Below are positions 20,432 through 29,147 of a stretch of DNA of 64,000 nucleotides, one piece after another. Position 1 is the stretch's first letter. Each line of letters begins with the position of its first letter. Where the stretch lies: positions 1,102,829 through 1,166,828 of the forward strand of contig NZ_JAAMPJ010000001.1 of the NCBI RefSeq assembly GCF_011067745.1, given 5' to 3'. The notes beneath the pieces were generated by a model that saw nothing but the letters and a program-made list of their open reading frames with translations, made no database searches and was not told where the DNA came from. The stretch is from Lentzea alba. GTDB taxonomy: Bacteria > Actinomycetota > Actinomycetes > Mycobacteriales > Pseudonocardiaceae. The position numbers and the translations under genes were made by a program.

Positions 20432-21109
20432 TCACGGAGGGCCGGCCTTGTACCCGACACCGCGAACAGTCAACACCACCTCAGGGTGCTCCGGGTCCCG
20501 TTCGACCTTGGAGCGCAGCCGCTGGACGTGAACGTTGACCAGGCGCGTGTCAGCGGCGTGGCGGTAACCCCACACCTGCTCGAGCAGCACCTCGCGGGTG
20601 AACACCTGGCGCGGCTTGCGGGCCAGCGCGACGAGGAGGTCGAACTCCAGCGGCGTGAGCTGGATCGGCCTGCCCTCGCGCAGCACCTCGTGGCCGGGGA
20701 CGTCGATCGTGAGATCGCCGATCTGCAACACCTCGGACGGCTCGGCCTCGGTGCGGCGCAGGCGGGCCCGGATGCGGGCCACCAGCTCCTTGGGCTTGAA
20801 CGGCTTCACCACGTAGTCGTCCGCGCCGGACTCGAGGCCCAGCACCACGTCGACCGTGTCGCTCTTCGCGGTGAGCATCACGATCGGCACGCCCGACTCG
20901 GACCTGATCGCCTTGCAGACGTCGATGCCGTTCATGCCCGGCAACATCAGGTCGAGCAGCACGAGGTCGGGCTTGAGCTCGCGCAGCGCGGGCAGGGCAC
21001 GGGCACCGTCGGCGACCACCGCGGTGTCGAAGCCTTCCCCGCGCAACACGATCGTCAGCATCTCCGCCAGGGCGGGGTCGTCATCGACGACGAGCACGCG
21101 TGCCTTCAT
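20432..21109 (-). CDS. mtrA: Response regulator MtrA
   Basis: 225 residues, OmpR/PhoB type. The receiver has the acidic pair Asp10-Asp11, phospho-acceptor Asp53 (LLDLMLPG) and Lys102; the C-terminal winged-helix domain has LTPLEFDLLVALARKPRQVFTREVLLEQVWGY and VRGVGYKAG. ATG 21109 gives the canonical MKARVLVVDDD start. MtrA is an essential regulator of DNA replication, cell division and envelope genes in mycobacteria. A 195-base gap separates it from tmk upstream, which should carry the operon promoter. Confidence 0.97.
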   Translation of the reverse strand: MKARVLVVDDDPALAEMLTIVLRGEGFDTAVVADGARALPALRELKPDLVLLDLMLPGMNGIDVCKAIRSESGVPIVMLTAKSDTVDVVLGLESGADDYVVKPFKPKELVARIRARLRRTEAEPSEVLQIGDLTIDVPGHEVLREGRPIQLTPLEFDLLVALARKPRQVFTREVLLEQVWGYRHAADTRLVNVHVQRLRSKVERDPEHPEVVLTVRGVGYKAGPP

Positions 21110-21304
21110 ACTCAATATCGTCGCACTGCCGGTCGCGCGTTCGCGCACCGCCCACGTTCCGTTGCCGCTGGTGGCGGTGTGCGCTCGTTCGGTAACCGGC
21201 CGGAACTGTCGTTCCACGTGCCCCACCTCGCCCCGTTTGGCCTGCTCGTCGCGGGAATATCCGCAGAAAGCTCACCTTTCGTTACGGTGCGCACGAGCGA
21301 CCAC

Positions 21305-21949
21305 TCATGGAGTGAACAGCGGCGCCAGAAGTGAAGAGAAGTTCACATTCGAACGTCCGTCGACCACGTGCCACGGAGCCAGCCAGCCGATGTTCGCCAG
21401 CCCGTCGTAGACGGCCCCGCACCTGGCCTGCAGCGAGCCGTCGGACTCGTAGAGGTCCCTGGCGCGCGAGTCGTCGGCCTGCTCACGCCTGGCGGCCCGT
21501 TCGGCGGCGACCTCGACGGGCACGCGGAGCAGCAGGTGCAGGTCCGGCACGGGCAGCCCGAAGCGGTCGATCTCCAGCTCGCGGACCCACCGGACGAACT
21601 CCCCGTGCTCGTCCTGGTGCAGGCGCGCGGCGCTGTACGCGGCACTGGACGCCACATAACGATCGAGCAGCACGACGTCGTGCCGTTCGAGGCCCTCGCG
21701 GATCTCGTCGGCCGCGCCGCGCCGGTCGAGCGCGTAGAGCACGGCCATCCCGTACACGGAGTCGCTGAGGTCGCCGATGTTGCCGTAGAGGGCGTCGCGG
21801 ACCAGGTCGGCGTGCACGCTGACGCCGTAGCGCGGGAACGCGAGGCTGGTCACGGTCCTGCCCTGGGCGTGCAACGCCTCGGTCAACCCGTTGGCGAGAG
21901 TGCGCTTGCCCGCGCCGTCCAGACCTTCGATCACTACGAGCTTTCCCAC
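21305..21949 (-). CDS. tmk: Thymidylate kinase
   Basis: 214 residues from GTG 21949. dTMP kinase makes dTDP for DNA synthesis. The P-loop VIEGLDGAGKRTLANGL has the Arg in place of the usual Ser/Thr that is also typical of the M. tuberculosis enzyme, and DRYVASSAAYSAAR is the DRY-type catalytic motif. The basic lid RAARREQADDSRARD has the expected position. tmk directly upstream of mtrA is the same arrangement as in mycobacteria; the sahH gene that follows it there is displaced by about 5.6 kb here. Confidence 0.95.
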   Translation of the reverse strand: MGKLVVIEGLDGAGKRTLANGLTEALHAQGRTVTSLAFPRYGVSVHADLVRDALYGNIGDLSDSVYGMAVLYALDRRGAADEIREGLERHDVVLLDRYVASSAAYSAARLHQDEHGEFVRWVRELEIDRFGLPVPDLHLLLRVPVEVAAERAARREQADDSRARDLYESDGSLQARCGAVYDGLANIGWLAPWHVVDGRSNVNFSSLLAPLFTP

Positions 21950-22042
21950 GCGCGAACCCTAACTTGATCGTTGCCCGCCACTCACACGGCCGCGCTACGT
22001 CCCCCACACGGGCGAAATCCGATCTTTCGGTCACCAGAACGA

Positions 22043-22063
22043 GTGACTACGGTGAACAGTCAC
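22043..22063. promoter_or_regulatory. Dyad upstream of the XRE regulator (candidate operator)
   Basis: GTGACT, nine bases, AGTCAC, an exact inverted repeat ending 28 bases before the GTG at 22092. A further half-site GTCAC lies at 22030-22034. The position between the divergent tmk and regulator genes suits an autoregulatory site. Inference from symmetry only. Confidence 0.4.
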
Positions 22064-22091
22064 ACGGCGCGTGTGAAGGGTAGGTGCCGCG

Positions 22092-23060
22092 GTGGCCGCG
22101 GAATCCGGGCACGCCGAGTCGGTCAACGAACCGATCGGCCACCCGACCGGGGGTCTACCGACCCCTCTCGCCGAGACGCTGCGCTACGGGCCGTTCCACC
22201 GCGCACTGCGCGAGGCGATCGCCCACAGGGGCCTCTCGCTCGCCAGGCTGCGCGCCCACCTCGAACAACAGGGCGTTCAGGTCGGCCAGTCCACGCTCTC
22301 GTACTGGCAACGCGGCCTGCGCCATCCCGAGGTACCGCGAGCCATCGGCACGGTGCGCGCACTGGAGACGGTGCTCCGGCTGCCGCCATCGTCCTTGTTG
22401 GACCTCATCGGCCCGCGGACCGCCAACACCTACGCGCCGCGCCCGGTGGCCACCTGGCCCGAGCCCGCGCCGCTGCTCGCGTCGTTCGACTCCGTACCGG
22501 AAGCGGCGCGCGGCAACGCCGATCTCGAAGTGCTGTCGGTGCACGACACCGTCCAACTCGGAATGCACCGCGAACAGCGCTCCATCACCACCCGGCTGGT
22601 CGTGCGGGCGCTGCGGCAGGGTCCCGACCGGTACCTGGCGGTGCACCACTGCGACGAGGGCTCGCTGATCGAGAACGCGATGGTGAGAGTCGGCGAAGGA
22701 TGCCGGCAGGGGCGTCTGCGCCGGGAAAGCGCTTCCCGCAACCTGGCCGTGGAAATGTTGTTCGACCGGCGGCTCTCAGCCGGCGAGGAGCACGTCTTCA
22801 GCTTCACGATCGTCGACGACACCGGCGGCGCGACGCCGGGGAGCCACCGGACGTTCCGCGACGTGTGCGGCTCGTACCTGGTGCAGCTCTCGTTCCACCG
22901 ACGCGCGATGCCCGCGCGCTGCATCAAGCAGTTCCGGGCCTCGGCCGACGCCACGCCGGTCGACGTCGAAGAGCTGGTGTGCGGGCTCGGCGGCGTCGTC
23001 AGCGCGTACTTCGGCGAGGTGGGGCCCGGTATCGCGGGCATCGCCGTCGAATGGAGTTAG
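22092..23060 (+). CDS. XRE-type helix-turn-helix regulator with a large C-terminal domain
   Basis: 322 residues from GTG 22092. Residues about 35-105 form a helix-turn-helix (ALREAIAHRGLSLARLRAHLEQQGVQVGQSTLSYWQRGLRHPEVPRAIGTVRALE) of the kind common in actinobacterial XRE proteins; the C-terminal 200 residues (LEVLSVHDTVQLGMHREQRSITTRLVVRAL ... YLVQLSFHRRAMPARCIKQF) have no domain I can name. I have seen this layout as a Pseudonocardiaceae-type regulator. It is divergent from tmk with a dyad between. Target genes unknown. Confidence 0.65.
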   Translation: MAAESGHAESVNEPIGHPTGGLPTPLAETLRYGPFHRALREAIAHRGLSLARLRAHLEQQGVQVGQSTLSYWQRGLRHPEVPRAIGTVRALETVLRLPPSSLLDLIGPRTANTYAPRPVATWPEPAPLLASFDSVPEAARGNADLEVLSVHDTVQLGMHREQRSITTRLVVRALRQGPDRYLAVHHCDEGSLIENAMVRVGEGCRQGRLRRESASRNLAVEMLFDRRLSAGEEHVFSFTIVDDTGGATPGSHRTFRDVCGSYLVQLSFHRRAMPARCIKQFRASADATPVDVEELVCGLGGVVSAYFGEVGPGIAGIAVEWS

Positions 23061-23113
23061 GAGCGAGGGAAGCGAGAGGGCTAGCTCTTTAAGTGAGTTA
23101 GAAGGAAGCTCTC

Positions 23114-24883
23114 TCATGGCCTCGCGTTCACCACGCTAGCAGCGATGTCCAGCAGGTTGTCCATCGTGATGCGCAGCGGCTGACCGTCCGGAGTGGACTT
23201 CCGCCGGATCAGCCCGGCCAGCCGTGCGACGGTGAAGTACTTGCGGCTCAACACACCCGCGATGGTCTGCTCGACAACACCGCTCCTGTCCTCGAGCTGG
23301 TTGCCCCAGTCCTCGCCACGCAGGTACAGGTGCAGCCACGTCGCCTCCCAGCCGTCTGCGGCGCGGGCGAAGACGACGGGCAGCGCGACCCGGCCGGTGC
23401 CGTGCAGGGAAACGCGTGCGCGCACGGTGCTCGGCTCGAACGGCTTGCCCCGTTGGTCCAGATCGCGGGTCATGAAGCCGAACATCGACAGCAAGACCTC
23501 GTTGAACCCCTCGCCCTCGAAGACGTCCACCTGCGGCACGACATAGCTCGACGTGGAGGCGTCCCGCGGAATGTCGATGAACTCGGTGGCTCCGTCCGGG
23601 GCATCGGTGACGTCACCGGAGTAGTAGACGCCGTCCTCGTGGAGGTTCGTCCACGACACGTGGCCCTGGAAGTCGAGCTCCGGGCCGAGCAGCGCGGCCG
23701 ACAGGTCGTAGTCCGTGTTCCTCGCCTTCGTGCGCCAGTGGACGAAGAACCGCAGCAGCTCGCCTTCCAGCCGCACCTTCGACCCGCGCGGCAGCACCCC
23801 GAAACCTTCTTCGGAAGTATTGCCGGACAACGGAACCACGACGTCGAGCAGGTCCGGGTCGACCGTCAGTTCCGACACTTCGGGCAGCCTGCGGACGATT
23901 TCGTCCTCCAGGACCGCGGTGATGCTCGCGACGGCTTCGCGGGCGAGCGGAGGCCGCGCGTCCGGCGTGATCCACGCACGCCCCGACTGGTTCGCGAACA
24001 CCCTTGCGGCATCCGGGCTTTCGCGGTTCTCCAGGTGTTCGAGGAGTGAACACAACACGCGGCCGGACACGCTCGGAGCCACGGCGGCGACGGCGTCGAC
24101 GATGACCGGAACGTCCTCTTCCGTGCCGTGCCGCAGCAGCCGGTCGACCTGCCGCAGGAGCATGCCCGGTGCCGCGCTCAGGATGCGCACGGCCGCGCGG
24201 ATGTCGTTGTCCTGGAACGCCATCTCGACCCGGCCGGCGAACGACCGGACGACCTTGTCCTTGCGCGCCACCGCGAAGACGTCCTGCGCGTGCGGCCACT
24301 GGTCGTGCTCGTGCGGATGCAGCCGCTCACCGAGCCGTTTCCACGCTTCCCGGTTCTTGTTGACGTCACCGAGCTTGCTCGCCGCCACCTCGTCGAGAGC
24401 AGCGAGCAACGCCCGGCGCTCAGGCCTGCGGAACGACCGGAAACGAGTGGGTTTGGTGAGCGTGACGTCGCCTCCCGAGGCCTCCGCGGCCAGTCGCAGG
24501 ACGTCGGTGACGGTGTCGATGCCGATCAACGGCCGCTGCGCGACCAGCCTGGCCGCGTTGAGGATCGCGCGGTTCTCCCTGGTCGGCACGGCTTCCGGTG
24601 GCTCGACGTCGAGGCACTGGGTCGCGAGCTCGCCGAGCAACGCCCGGTCGCTCTCGCCGAGCGGGGTCGCGCCGGCCGCGAGTTCCAGGTAGAGCCGATG
24701 GGTTTCGTCCTGGAGGGTGCCACCTAGGTGCAGGACCGTGACGCGGTCCTTGAGCGACGGGACCAGCTCGTCGTGCGCTTCCAGCATCTCCTCGTAGCTG
24801 TGCTGGACGCGCCCGTACTTGGGCAGGTCGAGCAGGTTGCCGCGGAAGGCGATGCCCTTGCCGAACGCGAGCTTCTCCAACAC
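23114..24883 (-). CDS. TerD-domain protein resembling the MXAN_6230/SCO0854 family without its RING domain
   Basis: 589 residues from GTG 24883. The middle part (LLGELATQCLDVEPPEAVPTRENRAIL, RRALLAALDEVAASKLGDVNKNREAWKRLGERLHPHEH, AGMLLRQVDRLLR-like repeats) matches my memory of proteins named MXAN_6230/SCO0854 family RING domain-containing protein. The C-terminal 170 residues contain a TerD-like calcium-binding-type strand order (DYDLSAALLGPELDFQGHVSWTNL...YSGDVTDAPDGATEFIDI). The N-terminal Cys-rich RING that names the family is absent, and nothing with Cys pairs is seen in the 170 bases upstream. Its role is unknown; TerD proteins are linked to stress and phage-defence-like systems. Assignment moderate. 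Confidence 0.5.
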   Translation of the reverse strand: MLEKLAFGKGIAFRGNLLDLPKYGRVQHSYEEMLEAHDELVPSLKDRVTVLHLGGTLQDETHRLYLELAAGATPLGESDRALLGELATQCLDVEPPEAVPTRENRAILNAARLVAQRPLIGIDTVTDVLRLAAEASGGDVTLTKPTRFRSFRRPERRALLAALDEVAASKLGDVNKNREAWKRLGERLHPHEHDQWPHAQDVFAVARKDKVVRSFAGRVEMAFQDNDIRAAVRILSAAPGMLLRQVDRLLRHGTEEDVPVIVDAVAAVAPSVSGRVLCSLLEHLENRESPDAARVFANQSGRAWITPDARPPLAREAVASITAVLEDEIVRRLPEVSELTVDPDLLDVVVPLSGNTSEEGFGVLPRGSKVRLEGELLRFFVHWRTKARNTDYDLSAALLGPELDFQGHVSWTNLHEDGVYYSGDVTDAPDGATEFIDIPRDASTSSYVVPQVDVFEGEGFNEVLLSMFGFMTRDLDQRGKPFEPSTVRARVSLHGTGRVALPVVFARAADGWEATWLHLYLRGEDWGNQLEDRSGVVEQTIAGVLSRKYFTVARLAGLIRRKSTPDGQPLRITMDNLLDIAASVVNARP

Positions 24884-25061
24884 CGTTTCGCACCGTCATG
24901 ACTGCGCTCCCACGCAAACCTGATGCCGAGTTGGTAGCAGAAAACTGCCGACGCAAACGCTTGCTGATCACCTCAGCTACCGCCAACTCATGATCACATC
25001 GCGGGATTCCACCCGTTTGGGCACGCTGTTGTTTTTCCTCCATCACCTAACGTCGAGTTCC

Positions 25062-25913
25062 ATGAACGGTGATCCGTCCACTCCGTACAGCCGTGACCTG
25101 GGCGATGAGTTGCGACAGGTGCGGGAGCGCTTCACGACCTTCCGGGCTCGGAAGATCGCCCGGATGCTCGGGTGGGATCCGGGGAAGGTCTCCAACATCG
25201 AGCACGGCAAGGTCCGCGCCACCGAGATCGACCTCATCCAGTACCTGGGCCGTTGTGGGCGCAGTCAGGTCTTCATCGAGGACTTCCTGAACAGGTACCG
25301 CTCGGCGTTCGACCACTACTTCGTGCAGGTGCCCACCAATCTGCGCACGGTGACGATGGCCGAGTCGAGCGCCGACAAGATCACCAGCTACAGCCTGACG
25401 GCCATTCCTGGCTTGGTGCAGACCGAGGACTACGCAACAGCGCACTTCCAGACCGGAACGATCGCTCCGGACGAGATCGAGGCGGCTGTTCGTTTCCGGA
25501 TGGAACGGCAAGCGATCCTCAGGCGGCCGAATCGCCCGCTGTGCACCTTCTACATCCACGAGAACGCCCTACAGCTCAAAATCGGCAGCGATGCGGTCAT
25601 GGAGGACCAGCTCATGAGGCTGCTCTTCCACACCCACATCATCCGGATCGTGCCTGCTTCAAGCGGTGCAGCAGGCGTCTTCGCGGCTCCTTATGTGCTG
25701 TGGGAGTACGAGAAACGCAGCAGCGTCGCCTACACGGAGTCCGACCTCGCGATGGTGTTCGTTCAGGACCTGGCCGGGGTCAAGACGTGTAAGTCGATCT
25801 TCGCGCAACTGGATGCGCTGGCCCTCAGTGAGGAACAATCGCGATCGATGGTGGCGGATCTCGCCAGCCGATCGCGGGAGGACCTCAGTGGCCGGAGACT
25901 GCACCTGGCGTAA
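25062..25913 (+). CDS. XRE regulator with DUF5753 ligand-type domain
   Basis: 283 residues from ATG 25062. An N-terminal helix-turn-helix ([43 protein letters not shown]) is followed by the DUF5753 domain ([48 protein letters not shown]), the standard actinomycete combination; Streptomyces members regulate development and antibiotic synthesis together with a DUF397 partner. That partner is the next gene, overlapping it by 26 bases. It is divergent from the TerD-domain gene, so it may control it. Confidence 0.88.
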   Translation: MNGDPSTPYSRDLGDELRQVRERFTTFRARKIARMLGWDPGKVSNIEHGKVRATEIDLIQYLGRCGRSQVFIEDFLNRYRSAFDHYFVQVPTNLRTVTMAESSADKITSYSLTAIPGLVQTEDYATAHFQTGTIAPDEIEAAVRFRMERQAILRRPNRPLCTFYIHENALQLKIGSDAVMEDQLMRLLFHTHIIRIVPASSGAAGVFAAPYVLWEYEKRSSVAYTESDLAMVFVQDLAGVKTCKSIFAQLDALALSEEQSRSMVADLASRSREDLSGRRLHLA

Positions 25914-26082
25914 GAGCAGCTACAGCGGCAACGCCGACGCGGGCAACGAGTGCGTCGAGGTTGCGTTCGCCCAGGTCGTGCGCGTCCGTGACTCCAAGAA
26001 CACCGCCGGTCCCGAGCTCGGGTTCAGTGCTGGGGCGTGGCAGGCGTTCGTCAGCGCTGCAGGCGCACAACGCGAGGGCTAG
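25888..26082 (+). CDS. DUF397 small protein
   Basis: 64 residues from GTG 25888. [26 protein letters not shown] and [26 protein letters not shown] are the diagnostic DUF397 blocks. Such proteins are the antitoxin-like or modulator partners of the preceding XRE/DUF5753 regulator in actinomycetes. The reading frame overlaps the regulator by 26 bases and the stop runs 32 bases into the convergent VOC gene. Confidence 0.88.
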   Translation: MAGDCTWRKSSYSGNADAGNECVEVAFAQVVRVRDSKNTAGPELGFSAGAWQAFVSAAGAQREG

Positions 26083-26641
26083 CGCCGACGTGGACCACGA
26101 GTTCCCACTGAGGAGCGGCGGTGGGCTCGGATGCGGCGACGAAATCCGCGTGGACCAGCGGGGCGTCAGTCATCTCCTGGTAGAAGCGGCGGGCGTCGTC
26201 AGGCTGGTCGCAGGCCAGAACCATGCGGCCGGGCCGGACCTTCCAGCCGGTGAAGGTGCGGGCCTGCCACAGCGAGACAGGAGCACCGACCGGGTCGATC
26301 AACGTCGCCATGCGACCCTGATCGCCCGCCTCGAACGGAGGCACGACGAGGCGAGCGCCGTTCGCCACCGCCACTTCGGCACGGCGATCGACGTCGTCGA
26401 CTGCCAGGTAGTAGGCGATGTGGGCGGGTGTTCCCGGCGGGTAGATCGGGTTCGCCAGGTCACTCACGCCGCCGATCAGGTGGCCCTCGGCGGAGATCTT
26501 GGTGGCCTTGCGCCAGTCGTCCTCGTCGACCGCGAAGTGCCAGCCCAGGGTCCGCGAGAAGAAGGCGGCGGTGCCGGTCACGTCGCGGGTTTTGAGGTCC
26601 ATCCAGCAGAACTCGTTCGATGATCCCGAATCTGTCGTCAC
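26051..26641 (-). CDS. VOC-family protein, one and a half domains
   Basis: 196 residues from GTG 26641. The first domain ([30 protein letters not shown] ... [16 protein letters not shown]) is a complete vicinal-oxygen-chelate repeat. A second begins [27 protein letters not shown] but ends early at the C-terminus, so it may be degenerate. Proteins of this type are often annotated glyoxalase-like. A second, smaller VOC gene lies 31 bases upstream on the same strand. The stop overlaps the convergent DUF397 gene. Confidence 0.72.
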   Translation of the reverse strand: MTTDSGSSNEFCWMDLKTRDVTGTAAFFSRTLGWHFAVDEDDWRKATKISAEGHLIGGVSDLANPIYPPGTPAHIAYYLAVDDVDRRAEVAVANGARLVVPPFEAGDQGRMATLIDPVGAPVSLWQARTFTGWKVRPGRMVLACDQPDDARRFYQEMTDAPLVHADFVAASEPTAAPQWELVVHVGASPRVVRLQR

Positions 26642-26672
26642 CCTGTGATCATCGTCGTCTCCGCAAAGGGTT

Positions 26673-27053
26673 TCAGGGCCACGTTCGGGCCAGCCTCTGA
26701 AACGTCTCGAGTTCGCTGTGCACCGGCACCACGCAGAGCAGGTGACCGCCGGGCGCGCGCAGCGTGTGGCACTCCAGCCAGCGAGAGACCGGCTCCGCGC
26801 CCAGGGCCGTCAGCCGGGCGACCTCTGCCGCCACGTCGTCGGTCTCGATGTCGACGTGATAGCGCGGTGCGTCGTCGATCGCCTGGACGTCGACGGTCAG
26901 GTCCGGGACGGCGCCGTCCAGGGCCGTGAACTGTTCCTCGCCCGCCACGGGACGCGCCGGGACGCCCAGCGCGGCGGACCAGAAGTTCGCGGCCGCACCG
27001 GCCTCGGTGGCGGGCGTGTCGATGAAGATCCCGAACAGTCGGCTGCGATGCAC
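26673..27053 (-). CDS. VOC-family protein
   Basis: 126 residues from GTG 27053: HRSRLFGIFIDTPATEAGAAANFWSAALG opens the fold and WLECHTLRAPGGHLLCVVPVH closes it; the middle YHVDIETDDVAAEVARLTALGAEPV is typical of the family. The expected C-terminal Glu metal ligand is replaced by Cys-Val-Val, so a metal-dependent activity is doubtful. It lies between the 155-residue unknown gene and the longer VOC gene on the same strand, with gaps of 14 and 31 bases, and could be one operon with them. Confidence 0.7.
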   Translation of the reverse strand: MHRSRLFGIFIDTPATEAGAAANFWSAALGVPARPVAGEEQFTALDGAVPDLTVDVQAIDDAPRYHVDIETDDVAAEVARLTALGAEPVSRWLECHTLRAPGGHLLCVVPVHSELETFQRLARTWP

Positions 27054-27067
27054 AGCACCGAGGCTAG

Positions 27068-27535
27068 TCAGCTGAGGTCGTAGGGCACCGGCAGACCGAG
27101 CGCGGCCAGGAACCGCTGGGTCTTGACCTCGACGAACACCTCGCCGTCGTCGATCGCGTCGACGTCCTCGTCCTCGTTCCACTCGAAGTCGTCCGGGTTC
27201 TCGTCCGAGGCCAGGAACTCGAGCAGCTCCGCCTGCTTGGCGGCGACGTCGCCGGAGTTGTGCAGCGCCCACCACGCGGCCAGCCCCGCGGCCTCGCGCA
27301 GCACGTCGGTCGGGTCGGACGCGTTCGGGTTCTCGAAGTAGGTGCGCGGCGTCAGGCCGAGGTACGCAACACCGCTACCAGGCCCGACGGGCGCGTAGAC
27401 GACCGAGGTGATGTCGCTGTCGTGGATGTCGATCCACAGCGACGGCTCGTCCAGCGGCGGCAGTTCGCCCTCGGACAACGTCTTCCAGGAACCGTGTTCA
27501 TAGGCGTACGTGCCGAAGAATCCCACGGCGAACAT
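27068..27535 (-). CDS. Hypothetical acidic protein next to sahH
   Basis: 155 residues, strongly acidic (DFEWNEDEDVDAIDDGEVFVEV near the C-terminus), no membrane segment. It looks conserved in coding composition but I do not recognise the family. The ATG at 27535 lies four bases past a 15-bp hairpin that terminates sahH and has no ribosome-binding site; an in-frame GTG at codon 4 is an alternative start. Either the gene is translated from a leaderless transcript or it relies on read-through from sahH. Confidence 0.6.
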   Translation of the reverse strand: MFAVGFFGTYAYEHGSWKTLSEGELPPLDEPSLWIDIHDSDITSVVYAPVGPGSGVAYLGLTPRTYFENPNASDPTDVLREAAGLAAWWALHNSGDVAAKQAELLEFLASDENPDDFEWNEDEDVDAIDDGEVFVEVKTQRFLAALGLPVPYDLS

Positions 27536-27539
27536 GAAA

Positions 27540-27574
27540 CAGGGGCCTCCCGCGACGCGCGCGGGAGGCCCCTG
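27540..27574 (-). terminator. Perfect hairpin between sahH and the next gene
   Basis: 15-bp perfect inverted repeat (arms 27540-27554 and 27560-27574, CAGGGGCCTCCCGCG and complement) with a 5-nt loop, 11 bases after the sahH stop. On the minus strand it is followed by TTTC and immediately by an ATG. Confidence 0.75.
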
Positions 27575-27585
27575 TCAGGAAGTGC

Positions 27586-29049
<1,464 letters not shown>

Positions 29050-29147
29050 TGCGAAGTCCTCCAGGGCACTTCAGAGAGGGTGTCGTCCGACCATACCGCC
29101 CGTTCATGCACCACTATGACCCCCACGCTGGGTGAGGGAGGTCTCGG

